NCBI RefSeq assembly: GCF_000807855.2 | Contig: NZ_JRYR02000001.1 | Location: 3,321,902-3,385,901, forward strand | Direction: 5' to 3' | DNA: 64,000 nt | DNA from: Flammeovirga pacifica | GTDB taxonomy: Bacteria > Bacteroidota > Bacteroidia > Cytophagales > Flammeovirgaceae | Shown here: positions 42,194-51,429 of the stretch, in pieces | Numbering within the stretch: position 1 is the first letter of the stretch | Layout: the number at the start of each line of letters is the position of its first letter | Program-made: the position numbers and the translations under genes | Notes under the pieces: model-generated | Told to the model about the DNA's origin: nothing | The model's input: only the letters and a program-made list of their open reading frames with translations | The model's database searches: none

Positions 42194-44797
42194 ATGATGA
42201 TAAACTTAAAGAAGGGAGTACTCCTTTTATTTAGTTCGGCTGTTATTTTACAATCTTGTAAAACTTCTCAGCCTGTAGCTCAAGACCAAGCACAAGTTAA
42301 TCCTAACTTAGTTGATACTGCCCCAGAACCACAAGAAGAAAATATTCCTGAAATGGAAAATGATACTCCTGAATGGGTATCAAAAGGTGGTCCTTATCAA
42401 GCAACATACGATCAAGCATTTAAATTATTACACTCTCAATTAAAAGTTAGCTTTAATTGGGAACAACAAAGATTAAATGGTGATGCAATTTTAACGCTAC
42501 AACCTTATTTTTATCCTCAAAAAGATGTAATTCTTGATGCCAAAAACTTTGATCTACATAAGATCGAATTGGTCAATCAAAATGGTAAAGGTCTGGGTGA
42601 TCTTGACTATTCTTATGATAGTCTACAAATTCATATTGCTTTAAATAAAGAATATACTAAAGACGATATTCTTTATATCCATATAAATTATACAGCTAAA
42701 CCAAATGAGAGAGAAACACAAGGTTCTGCTGCAATTACAGAAGATAAAGGTCTCTATTTCATCAATCCAAAAGGAGATGAAATTGGAAAACCTCAACAGA
42801 TCTGGACACAAGGAGAAACTGCTGCAAACTCTTGCTGGTTCCCTACTTTTGATCACCCGAATGTAAAAATGAAACAAGATATTTACATGACGGTTCAAAA
42901 TAAATATGTATCTCTTTCTAACGGTAAGCTCGTAAGTCAACAAAAAAATAGTGATGGAACACGTACAGATCACTGGAAACAAGAATTGCCACACTCTGTT
43001 TATTTAACTATGATGGCAGTAGGTGATTTTGCCATTGTTAAAGACGAATGGAGAGGAAAAGAAGTGAGCTATTATGTAGAGCCCGATTACGAGAAATATG
43101 CCAGAACAATATTTGGTAACACCCCCGAGATGATGGAGTATTTCTCTAAACGTTTTGACTACCCTTTCCCTTGGGATAAATATTCTCAAATCATTATTCG
43201 TGATTTTGTAAGTGGTGCAATGGAAAATACCTCTGCTTCTACTTTTATGGAATCTGTTCAAATTACAGACCGTGAAAAACTAGATCAAGATTGGGATTTT
43301 ATTATCGCACACGAACTTTTCCATCATTGGTTTGGTGACCTTGTAACAACAGAGTCTTGGTCAAACTTACCATTAAACGAGTCTTGGGCCAATTATTCTG
43401 AATACCTATGGAGAGAACACAAACAAGGTAAAGATGAAGCTGATTATAATATTCAATCTGAATTAGAAAGTTATTTATATGAGGCGGAAACCAAGCAAGA
43501 ACCTTTAATCCGTTATCATTATCAGAATAAAGAAGATATGTTTGATAGTCACTCTTATGCTAAAGGTGGTTATATTCTTAATCTTCTTAGAAATACTATT
43601 GGCGACGATGCTTTCTTTGAAGGTGCTGCTCTTTATCTGAAAAACAATGCTTTCAAGCCTGCAGAAATTGCTCACTTAAGATTAGCTTTTGAAGAAGTAA
43701 CTGGTCAGGATTTAAATTGGTTCTTTGATCAATGGTTTATGAAATCTGGTCACCCAACTTTATTTATCAAAGACTCTTTTGTCAATGGCACTGTAAAGCT
43801 TTTAATTAGACAAGAACAAGACCCTGAGTATACTCCTATATATACTTTACCAACAAAAGTGAGCTTCATTTGGGCTGATGGTAAAAGGGAAATAAGAAAC
43901 ATTACGGTAAATAAAGAAGTGGAAACCTTCCAATTTTCTTTCGAAAATGCACCTGCTGTAGTGATTTTTGATCCTGAACACATTATTCCTGGTGTCTTCA
44001 ATCATTCTAAAACATCAAGTGCTTACAAAGTACAAGCAAAGTATGCAAAACATATCATGCACAAAATAGAAGCAATTGATAAATTAGGTGAAGCCATTAC
44101 TTCTGATCCTTCTATTATTGCTGATGCAAAAGAATATTTATCAGATGATTTCTGGGGAGTGAGAGAACATGCTGTTAATGTTTTCAGTGACTATCAAGGA
44201 ACTGGTGATATGCAAGAAGTAATCAAGCAAGTAAGAACAATGGCCATCAAAGATAAAAAGGCTTCTGTTAGGTCGAATGCACTGAACACATTAAGCACTA
44301 TTGATGATCAATTTATTAAAACTGCTAAGATTGCTTTAAACGACAGTTCTTATGAAGTTATTGCTACGGCTTTATACCATGCTTCAAGTATTGAAGGTCC
44401 TAGTATATTAGCTAAAGCGAAGGAATATGAGGATGCTAAAAATCCAAACCTAGTTTTTGTTCTTTCAATTATCTATACGGATTTAGCTGTTCCTGAAAAA
44501 TTAGATTGGTTTGATAAAAAACTAGCTGAAATGAACGATCAATACAGACAATACATGTTCCGTTCTATGACTGGCTATGTGATCAAACTTAAAACAGATG
44601 AAGAAAAAGAAAAAGCAGCTGATATTATTCTAAAATATGCTACCAACAAAGGAAGTAGCAAGAGTACAAAAATTGCCGCTTATCAAGCAGTTAGTCCTTT
44701 AATGGAAGTAGAAGGTATTAGTGCTAAAGTTGGTAAAGCTTTAGAAAATGAAACTAATAAAGAAGTGATAGAAGAACTTTCTCAACAAGGGTATTAA
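42194..44797 (+). CDS. M1-family zinc aminopeptidase lipoprotein
   Basis: An 867-residue lipoprotein: signal with lipobox ILQSC. The M1 domain has GAMENTS (substrate-binding) and HELFHHW (H373, E374, H377) with E396 completing the zinc site in the spacing HExxH-x18-E. The region after about residue 600 is helical and resembles HEAT-like repeats. The enzyme cleaves N-terminal residues from peptides at the cell envelope. ATG 42194 is followed by a second ATG at 42197; either may be used. It ends with a strong terminator. Confidence 0.92.
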   Translation: MMINLKKGVLLLFSSAVILQSCKTSQPVAQDQAQVNPNLVDTAPEPQEENIPEMENDTPEWVSKGGPYQATYDQAFKLLHSQLKVSFNWEQQRLNGDAILTLQPYFYPQKDVILDAKNFDLHKIELVNQNGKGLGDLDYSYDSLQIHIALNKEYTKDDILYIHINYTAKPNERETQGSAAITEDKGLYFINPKGDEIGKPQQIWTQGETAANSCWFPTFDHPNVKMKQDIYMTVQNKYVSLSNGKLVSQQKNSDGTRTDHWKQELPHSVYLTMMAVGDFAIVKDEWRGKEVSYYVEPDYEKYARTIFGNTPEMMEYFSKRFDYPFPWDKYSQIIIRDFVSGAMENTSASTFMESVQITDREKLDQDWDFIIAHELFHHWFGDLVTTESWSNLPLNESWANYSEYLWREHKQGKDEADYNIQSELESYLYEAETKQEPLIRYHYQNKEDMFDSHSYAKGGYILNLLRNTIGDDAFFEGAALYLKNNAFKPAEIAHLRLAFEEVTGQDLNWFFDQWFMKSGHPTLFIKDSFVNGTVKLLIRQEQDPEYTPIYTLPTKVSFIWADGKREIRNITVNKEVETFQFSFENAPAVVIFDPEHIIPGVFNHSKTSSAYKVQAKYAKHIMHKIEAIDKLGEAITSDPSIIADAKEYLSDDFWGVREHAVNVFSDYQGTGDMQEVIKQVRTMAIKDKKASVRSNALNTLSTIDDQFIKTAKIALNDSSYEVIATALYHASSIEGPSILAKAKEYEDAKNPNLVFVLSIIYTDLAVPEKLDWFDKKLAEMNDQYRQYMFRSMTGYVIKLKTDEEKEKAADIILKYATNKGSSKSTKIAAYQAVSPLMEVEGISAKVGKALENETNKEVIEELSQQGY

Positions 44798-44818
44798 CCA
44801 TCAGTTTCTTTATAAAAG

Positions 44819-44858
44819 AAGGGTTAAAGGCGAAATCAATTCACCTTTAACCCTTTTT
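44819..44858 (+). terminator. Terminator of the M1 aminopeptidase gene
   Basis: A 12-bp stem (AAGGGTTAAAGG at 44819-44830, CCTTTAACCCTT at 44844-44855) followed by T residues. Confidence 0.85.
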
Positions 44859-44898
44859 CTTTATCACGAATTCCAATTTGGATTAAACGGATGTAGTA

Positions 44899-45672
44899 TT
44901 AATCCATTAATACTTCTTCCTCCACTGCAACTTTAGAATACATAGCATTGTATTTTTTAGGCCACCATAATTTCCAATCAAATTTTAAACGTAAACCGCC
45001 TAAAACACTATTTTTAACCGAAGGTATTGAAAAGTTTTTATTGCTTAGACCTTCAATATCCTTAATATCAATTGTAACTTTTGCAGGTTGTACTTCTTTA
45101 TCAACCACTTCATATTGAGCAGTCCAAAAAGTAGTATCATTATTCACAATTGCATTTGTATGCCACAACTGACTTAACTTCTCCGCGTTTGGAAAATCAG
45201 CAATTGATCCTGTTTGACCATCTGCCTCAGCACTCATCTCGATCGCTTCAATATGCTTTCTATACACCTTTTGTTTATAATGCTTGACTTTAGGAAAATC
45301 AGAAATCGGTAGAGGCACTTTAAACTTACCGAGTACTTTATTGATATGCCATAATAATTGACCTCCCAAAACAATCAAAAAACTACTAACATATAAAATC
45401 GGTGACATTTGATAATTGACCTTTGGATCATTCTTAAAATGAACATAAGGAATGAGGGGAATCATTTCATAATACCTCATTGTAAAGAACTTGAAGAAAA
45501 TATGGATTTTCTGAGTGTTAAACATAAACACTACAGGATGTTCTTGAGCTGAAGTCAGATCTTGATCACTTAAGTCTATTTCTTGAGGTAGTAGCTTTTT
45601 TACTTCATCTTTGGGATATGCTGTTGCACCTAAAATTGCATCGCATTCGCCCCACAAGCTTGCCTTTTTCAT
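44899..45672 (-). CDS. Unknown protein, possibly acetoacetate-decarboxylase-fold
   Basis: A 257-residue protein without signal peptide. Parts recall the acetoacetate decarboxylase superfamily: LLPQEIDL followed by HPVVFMF, YYEMIPLIPYV, and IVLGGQLLWHINKVLGKF in the place where family members have a GREIWGFPKK-like strand with the Schiff-base lysine. The hits are partial and the lysine is not certain. It diverges from the membrane protein at 45923 across a 250-bp gap containing a palindrome, and so may belong to the same pathway as the following FAD enzyme. Function is not assigned. Confidence 0.45.
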   Translation of the reverse strand: MKKASLWGECDAILGATAYPKDEVKKLLPQEIDLSDQDLTSAQEHPVVFMFNTQKIHIFFKFFTMRYYEMIPLIPYVHFKNDPKVNYQMSPILYVSSFLIVLGGQLLWHINKVLGKFKVPLPISDFPKVKHYKQKVYRKHIEAIEMSAEADGQTGSIADFPNAEKLSQLWHTNAIVNNDTTFWTAQYEVVDKEVQPAKVTIDIKDIEGLSNKNFSIPSVKNSVLGGLRLKFDWKLWWPKKYNAMYSKVAVEEEVLMD

Positions 45673-45708
45673 AGTAAATAATGTAGAATGAGATATTTAA
45701 AGTAGATA

Positions 45709-45720
45709 ATTGTATACAAT
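45709..45720. promoter_or_regulatory. Palindrome ATTGTATACAAT, candidate operator
   Basis: A perfect 12-bp palindrome 36 bp upstream of the minus-strand gene start at 45672 and about 200 bp before the plus-strand genes. A second small inverted pair ATACG/CGTAT lies at 45856-45869. Confidence 0.35.
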
Positions 45721-45922
45721 GATAATTTATTCTCACGAAAGAAAAAGAATAAAACAGATATTAATACCTCAATTTTTAAATTAATATTTGGATAATAAGT
45801 AGAAATAATAAAAAAATTCTACTAATTAAATGATAGTTTTATATATTTCGGTACTATACGTATTCGTATTTTATTTATAATCTCATTCTTTAAACTTACT
45901 ACTAAAGCTCTTTTTCTCAGCT

Positions 45923-46663
45923 ATGAATTTTTTTGACTATATGTCGAATTGGTACCACCATGCAGTTAATGTTTTAGGATATACTCAATTCGAACTTGTT
46001 TTATTTTTTACTGGATTTGTAAGTTGGTTTGCCGCTTACATTCTAATTCTTAAAGGAGTTAGAAAATTTAAAATAAACGAAATGCCTTTAATGGTAGGAC
46101 CTGGAAATTGGGTTTGGGAGTTTATTTGGGGATTTATGTTTGAGCCAGAATTAGGTAAACCATTCATCTATGGAGTACGTCTTTGGTTCTTTTTAGATGT
46201 GTTTATCAATGTCACAATTTTAGTATTTGGTTATAAACAACTTCCTCTTCCTGTACTTAAGAAGAGGTTTCGATATACCTATATCATTGCATTAATATTT
46301 TGGTTTTTCACTGTCTGGACCTTTGGTAAAGTTGGTGATGATAACCCGTTGGGTGTTACTTCTGCCCTTATGATTAACGTAATCATGTCAGGTTTATACC
46401 TATATCAATTGGTATTTAATGCCAATTTAAGAGGTAAAGGATTATCATTTAAAGTAGCTATTCTTAAATGTATTGGTACGGGTGTAATCACCTTAGGCTC
46501 TATTTTTAAATGGCCTGATGCCTTATTCTTAATCAATTTAGGTGTGATTTCATTTGTCATTGATATCATCTACATCGTACTATTCAAACAATATAAACCA
46601 ATTAAAGAAGAAGAATCATGGGAAGCAAGCCAAGAAGAATTGCAGTACTCGGTGGAGGTTTAA
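45923..46663 (+). CDS. Seven-helix membrane protein, Pyr4/PaxB terpene-cyclase-like
   Basis: A 246-residue protein with about seven hydrophobic segments and no signal peptide. The second segment contains MPLMVGPGNWVWEFIWGF with glutamate E66 preceded by an N-x-x-W pattern, and the last contains FVIDIIYIVLF with aspartate D214. Fungal meroterpenoid cyclases of the Pyr4/PaxB family are also 7-helix proteins of about 240 residues, and their catalytic pair is a glutamate and an aspartate in the same two segments (E63 and D218 in Pyr4). A cyclase role is inference from this pattern; no close family member is named here. The gene overlaps the FAD enzyme by 46 bp. Confidence 0.5.
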   Translation: MNFFDYMSNWYHHAVNVLGYTQFELVLFFTGFVSWFAAYILILKGVRKFKINEMPLMVGPGNWVWEFIWGFMFEPELGKPFIYGVRLWFFLDVFINVTILVFGYKQLPLPVLKKRFRYTYIIALIFWFFTVWTFGKVGDDNPLGVTSALMINVIMSGLYLYQLVFNANLRGKGLSFKVAILKCIGTGVITLGSIFKWPDALFLINLGVISFVIDIIYIVLFKQYKPIKEEESWEASQEELQYSVEV

Positions 46664-48849
46664 GTGCTATGACATCAGTATACACACTGATGCAAGAACC
46701 AAACTGGGAAGAAAAATATGACATTACTGTATATCAATTAGGTTGGAGAATTGGTGGAAAAGGTGCGAGTGGTGTAAATCCTGAAATTGGTTACAGAATA
46801 GAAGAACATGGCCTCCATTTATGGATGGGGTTCTATGAGAATGCCTTCAAGATGATCAAAGAGGTGTATAAAAATCTTGATCGTCCAAAAGAGGCACCAA
46901 TGTCTACTTTCGAAAAAGCTTTTAGTAAACAAGATTATTTCATATTTACTGAAAATGTAAATAACAAATGGGTCGATTGGAAAGTCCCTTTCCCTCAACT
47001 TCCCGGAAAAGTAGGTGATGGTCAACTTCCTTCTGTTGAAGAAGTGTTGGAAGCAATATCAGACTTCATCATACATCATATAGTAGAATGGCTTGAAGAT
47101 CATCTTTCACATATCAAAAATAAAGGTTGGCTTCAAAAAATCATTGACTTCTTTATTCGTTTATTTAGTGGAAAATCAGATCAAGAAGTTCAAAAAATAA
47201 AAGAACGCTTTTTCCATCATTTAGAAGAAGAATTGGATGCTTTAGATGATGAGATTATCGCTAGAATTCAACCTATCTTTAGAAATTTGGTCAAAAAAAT
47301 GACTACTAATCTAAAAGAAGAGGGAGATGTTAGTGAAGTTTTAGAAAGCTGGAGAAAAATCAAAAACTGGATTTGGGATTTACTAGGTGATCTAGTAGAA
47401 GAAAATAATACTGCAAGGCGTGCGTGGCTTGCGGTTGACTTTGGAACCACCCTTTTTACAGGTATGCTTAAGGATAAAGTCTTAAGTGTTAAAAATGGTA
47501 AACTACATTTTGACTTTGAGACTATCAATGACATTGATTACGGTGATTGGCTACAAAAACATGGTGCTTCTGAGGAACATACTGTAGGTTCTCCTATTGT
47601 TAGAGCCATGTACGATGGCCCTTTTGCCTTTTTAAAAGGTAATCCTAACACACCCAATGTAGAAGCAGGAACGATCTTAAATATATTCTTAAGATTAGGT
47701 TTTACATGTAAAGAAAATATTGTGTGGAGAATGGATGCAGGTATGGGTGATACGATCTTTGGTCCAATTTACGAAGACTTGGTACGTAAAAAACCAGACA
47801 TGTTTAAGTTCTTCCATGCTGTTAGAGATATCACACTTACTGAAGATAACTCAGCAATCGATAAAATTGTCATTGGTAAACAAGTTACTTTAAAGGACGA
47901 TAATTATAATCCATTATTGAATGTAAAAGGTTTAGATTGTTGGCCTTCTCATCCAGTTTATGATCAAATTATTGATGAAGAAGCCAAAGAGTTACAAGAA
48001 CGAAATATCAATTTAGAGTCTAGTTGGGCAGATTGGGAAGATAGAGATACTTTCATTTTAAATAAAGACAAAGACTTTGATGAAGTAATTTTTGGTTTCT
48101 CACTAGCCACAATACCTCATGTAGCTTCAGAATTAATTGATGCCAATGATAAATGGTATGATATGCTACAAAACATGAGAACGGTACAAACTCAAGCTTA
48201 TCAATACTGGTTCAATAAAGATGCAGAAGGGTTAGGTATCGAAGAAGACAAACTTCAATCTACATATGTAGAGCCTGTAGATACTTTTTGTGCCATGAAT
48301 CAGGTTTTAGACAAAGAAGATTGGCCTAAATCTCATGATCCTAAATACGTTGCTTATTCATGTGGCGTTTTTCCTGATGCAGATTATATTCCTCCATTTA
48401 ATGTTCATGATTTCCCAGAGAAAGAACAGGAAAGAGTGAAGGAAAACCTCAAAATATACATTGATAAATATCTTCAACATCTTATTCCTAACCTTTACAA
48501 TGAAAAAGGAGAATTTGATTGGGATGCCCTTGTTGACCTTCAAAATGGCAAAGGGGAAGAAAGAATAAGTTCTATTTATACAAGAGTAAACATAGACCCT
48601 TCTGAAAGATATGTTCTTTCGGTCGTAAATAGCTCTAAATATCGTTTAAAAACCAATGATAATGGCTTCAGTAATTTATATATCACTGGAGATTGGATTC
48701 AAAATGGTATGAATGCCGGTTTCGTAGAAGGAGCCGTTATTTCAGGGTTACTTACAGCAAAAGCAATCTCAGATACTCCTGAGAATATTAAAATTATTAC
48801 TGACAATTGGACTATTAAATCCTTAGAAGAGGAATTAGAAATAGATTAA
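46618..48849 (+). CDS. Large FAD-dependent oxidoreductase, phytoene desaturase/amine oxidase type
   Basis: A 743-residue flavoprotein. The N-terminal dinucleotide fold is RRIAVLGGGLSAMTSVYTL with GGGLSA at 12-17, followed by an FAD-binding arginine region (YQLGWRIGGKGASG). Near the end NLYITGDWIQNGMNAGFVEG is the second FAD-binding motif of phytoene desaturases, flavin amine oxidases and squalene-related dehydrogenases. Between them sits a large helical insert of roughly residues 135-275. The protein has no signal or clear membrane segment. It begins within the upstream gene, so translation is likely coupled. Substrate unknown; a lipid or isoprenoid is plausible. Confidence 0.8.
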   Translation: MGSKPRRIAVLGGGLSAMTSVYTLMQEPNWEEKYDITVYQLGWRIGGKGASGVNPEIGYRIEEHGLHLWMGFYENAFKMIKEVYKNLDRPKEAPMSTFEKAFSKQDYFIFTENVNNKWVDWKVPFPQLPGKVGDGQLPSVEEVLEAISDFIIHHIVEWLEDHLSHIKNKGWLQKIIDFFIRLFSGKSDQEVQKIKERFFHHLEEELDALDDEIIARIQPIFRNLVKKMTTNLKEEGDVSEVLESWRKIKNWIWDLLGDLVEENNTARRAWLAVDFGTTLFTGMLKDKVLSVKNGKLHFDFETINDIDYGDWLQKHGASEEHTVGSPIVRAMYDGPFAFLKGNPNTPNVEAGTILNIFLRLGFTCKENIVWRMDAGMGDTIFGPIYEDLVRKKPDMFKFFHAVRDITLTEDNSAIDKIVIGKQVTLKDDNYNPLLNVKGLDCWPSHPVYDQIIDEEAKELQERNINLESSWADWEDRDTFILNKDKDFDEVIFGFSLATIPHVASELIDANDKWYDMLQNMRTVQTQAYQYWFNKDAEGLGIEEDKLQSTYVEPVDTFCAMNQVLDKEDWPKSHDPKYVAYSCGVFPDADYIPPFNVHDFPEKEQERVKENLKIYIDKYLQHLIPNLYNEKGEFDWDALVDLQNGKGEERISSIYTRVNIDPSERYVLSVVNSSKYRLKTNDNGFSNLYITGDWIQNGMNAGFVEGAVISGLLTAKAISDTPENIKIITDNWTIKSLEEELEID

Positions 48850-48876
48850 TTTTTTTGACTACACACCAACCAAGCT

Positions 48877-51030
48877 ATGAAACAGCTATTGTTATTACTT
48901 CATCTTTTACTGATAGGTCTTTCTATCAATACTACACTTGCAAAGTCACCTCCTCCCGAAATAATTATTGATGAAAATTTCACATCAATTAATATTGAAG
49001 AACAGATGACTTACCTTCCTTTTGATAAGGAATATAAAACTGAGGATGTTCTAGAGCATAATCTTGATGAACATTTTTTAAGTATTTCGTCATTAGAGAT
49101 ACCAAATGAACACTTTTCTGTTTGGTTATCTTTTGTGATTAAAAACGAGTTAGATCATCCTCAAGAAGTATATGTAGGTAGTTCTGAATTCGATTACTTA
49201 GAATTTTATATCCCTAATTCTGAGAATCATGATGTTTACAAAGGTGGAATATTAGAGAATAACGATAACAAAAAATACAAAGAAGGTTGTTTCTCTTTTG
49301 GAAAATTTTCTTTGCCTGCTAATTCAAAAAAACAAGTCTTTATTAAAGGTACTTATGTAGAAGGAGCATATTTTCAGTTTACTGCTTTACCATTTACGGT
49401 TTATAAAAGTGAAGCTTTTGAAAAAATAAATGCTCCACAAGATATGCTTCATTACTTGTTTTTAGGAGCTATGCTAATCATGACTTTTTACAATTTATTC
49501 TTATTGATAATTGTAAAAGACAAAACGTACGCATACTATGTTGGTTATAATATTTTTATTACAATTTACTGTTTAGGGTTATCGGGCTTTTTATCAGAGA
49601 ATGTCTTTCCTACTGCTTCATTTCAAGAACAATTAGTAAATATACCGGGTATTTTTGCTTTGATATTCTATGTCTTTTTTGCTCAATCTTATCTAAAAAT
49701 TCATAAGTATTATCCAAAGTTAAATACCTTATTCAACATACAGAAAGTGGGTTCTTTGCTCTCTTTTTTATTGTATGTTTTAGATTTTACTACAATCTCA
49801 ATTGTATACAACTTTATAACTGCAAGTTTAGCTTATACTACAATTATTGTATTGGCATACCGAGTATCTAAAAAGTCTATGGCTGGAAAATATTTCTTCA
49901 TTGCAGGTATTTTCTATATCTCAAGTATGGGAATATCTATCCTTCAAATGTTAGCAATATTACCAACACATTTATGGATATTTAGCTCAGCTAATATTAC
50001 AGAAATTGGCGTTGTCTTAGAATTATCATTGTTCTCATTAGGTTTAGGAGAAAGAATTAATGAGGCAAGGAGAGCTTTAGCCAAAAAGGAGCTTGAAAAG
50101 AAAGCACTTATTGAACAAAAGAACCGTGAGCTAGAACAAAAGGTGAAAGATAGAACCTTAGAATTAGAAGAAATGAACTCCGAATTAGCCACAACAAATG
50201 AAGAGTTACATTCTACTATGGAAACTGTTTTTGAGCAAAATAAAATTATCGAACATAAGAACTTAAACATTACTCAAAGTATCAATTATGCACAACGTAT
50301 TCAAAACGCGATGATGCCTACACAACAATACTTGAGTAAATTTCTTAGAAATCATTTTGTCTTATTTAAACCTAAAGATATTGTAAGTGGAGATTTCTAT
50401 TGGGCGTATAATTTAGAGAACAAAGAGGACTTTTTTATCGCATCAGTAGATTGTACTGGACACGGCGTTCCAGGTGGATTTATGTCTATGTTAGGTAGTG
50501 AATTATTGAGAGATGTGATCGAACATCGAAAAATAACAAACCCGGCAGAGGTACTTAAATATATGAATGAAGGTATTGAAAATGCTTTGAAACAAAATGA
50601 TTCTCAAAATAAGGACGGTATGGATATGTCGTTATGTAGAATCAATTTGAGAGAAAGAAAAATTTATTACTCTGGTGCTAAAAGACCATTAATTATTATC
50701 AGACATAATGGTGAAATAGAAATTATAAAAGGATGTAAGTTATCGATAGGTGGTTTAGTAAGAAAAGATCTTTTCTCTTATGAAACTACAGTTATTGATG
50801 TTAATATTGGGGATAAATTCTACATATTTACAGATGGGTATCCAGATCAAATTGGAGGCATTGACGAACGTAAGTTCATGACTAAACGATTTAGAGAATT
50901 ACTTAGGGATACTAGTTATTTATCGATGCCTGAACAAGGTAAAAAAATTGAAGAGATTCTTGAAGATTGGATCTCCTATTTCCATTATGGACAGGTAGAC
51001 GATATTACTGTAGTAGGGTTTGAGATATAA
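48877..51030 (+). CDS. 7TM-DISM receptor with SpoIIE-type PP2C phosphatase domain
   Basis: A 717-residue sensor. After a signal peptide (1-22) comes an extracellular 7TMR-DISMED2 domain (about 40-190), seven membrane helices (about 195-395), a coiled coil of Lys/Glu-rich heptads (about 395-470, KKELEKKALIEQKNRELEQK), and a SpoIIE phosphatase domain (about 490-717, with GDFYWAY, SVDCTGHGVPGGFMSMLGSE and YIFTDGYPDQ). Such proteins dephosphorylate STAS antagonists. It follows the FAD enzyme by 27 bp and could be co-transcribed. The RsbW/STAS pair at 2662-3418 is one possible partner. Confidence 0.9.
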   Translation: MKQLLLLLHLLLIGLSINTTLAKSPPPEIIIDENFTSINIEEQMTYLPFDKEYKTEDVLEHNLDEHFLSISSLEIPNEHFSVWLSFVIKNELDHPQEVYVGSSEFDYLEFYIPNSENHDVYKGGILENNDNKKYKEGCFSFGKFSLPANSKKQVFIKGTYVEGAYFQFTALPFTVYKSEAFEKINAPQDMLHYLFLGAMLIMTFYNLFLLIIVKDKTYAYYVGYNIFITIYCLGLSGFLSENVFPTASFQEQLVNIPGIFALIFYVFFAQSYLKIHKYYPKLNTLFNIQKVGSLLSFLLYVLDFTTISIVYNFITASLAYTTIIVLAYRVSKKSMAGKYFFIAGIFYISSMGISILQMLAILPTHLWIFSSANITEIGVVLELSLFSLGLGERINEARRALAKKELEKKALIEQKNRELEQKVKDRTLELEEMNSELATTNEELHSTMETVFEQNKIIEHKNLNITQSINYAQRIQNAMMPTQQYLSKFLRNHFVLFKPKDIVSGDFYWAYNLENKEDFFIASVDCTGHGVPGGFMSMLGSELLRDVIEHRKITNPAEVLKYMNEGIENALKQNDSQNKDGMDMSLCRINLRERKIYYSGAKRPLIIIRHNGEIEIIKGCKLSIGGLVRKDLFSYETTVIDVNIGDKFYIFTDGYPDQIGGIDERKFMTKRFRELLRDTSYLSMPEQGKKIEEILEDWISYFHYGQVDDITVVGFEI

Positions 51031-51047
51031 ACTAAATTAATATCAGA

Positions 51048-51338
51048 ATGACATCAATCAAAGGATTAAGAATAGTAGGTTTCTTAGAAGGAATCTCCTT
51101 TTTACTACTCATTTTTATATGCATGCCACTTAAATATATGGCTGATATGGGAATGCCTAACAAAATAGTAGGTATGGGACATGGAGTCTTATTTATTGCT
51201 TATATCTATTTAGTACTTCAGGTACATTTTGATAAAAAATGGGGTATCAAAAATAGCCTATGGTCGTTTATTGCATCTCTTTTACCTTTCGGAACTTTTG
51301 TTGCGGATAAAAAGATTTTTGAAAAATATGCTAATTAA
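51048..51338 (+). CDS. DUF3817 membrane protein
   Basis: A 96-residue protein with three hydrophobic segments. The pattern LRIVGFLEGISFLLLIFICM, KYMADMGMPNKIVGMGHGVL and SLLPFGTFVADKKIF fits DUF3817, an integral membrane family of unknown role. It starts 17 bp downstream of the phosphatase gene and ends the plus-strand cluster. Confidence 0.85.
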   Translation: MTSIKGLRIVGFLEGISFLLLIFICMPLKYMADMGMPNKIVGMGHGVLFIAYIYLVLQVHFDKKWGIKNSLWSFIASLLPFGTFVADKKIFEKYAN

Positions 51339-51360
51339 ACTATTGTTTAATTGAAAAGAA

Positions 51361-51393
51361 AAGGGCAATACTTCTTTCTGAGGTATTGCCCTT
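51361..51393. terminator. Bidirectional terminator between DUF3817 and PepSY genes
   Basis: An 11-bp stem (AAGGGCAATAC at 51361-51371, GTATTGCCCTT at 51383-51393) with T-rich flanks on both strands. Confidence 0.75.
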
Positions 51394-51429
51394 CTTTCCT
51401 TAAAAAGGAGATAATTCTAACTTAATCTC

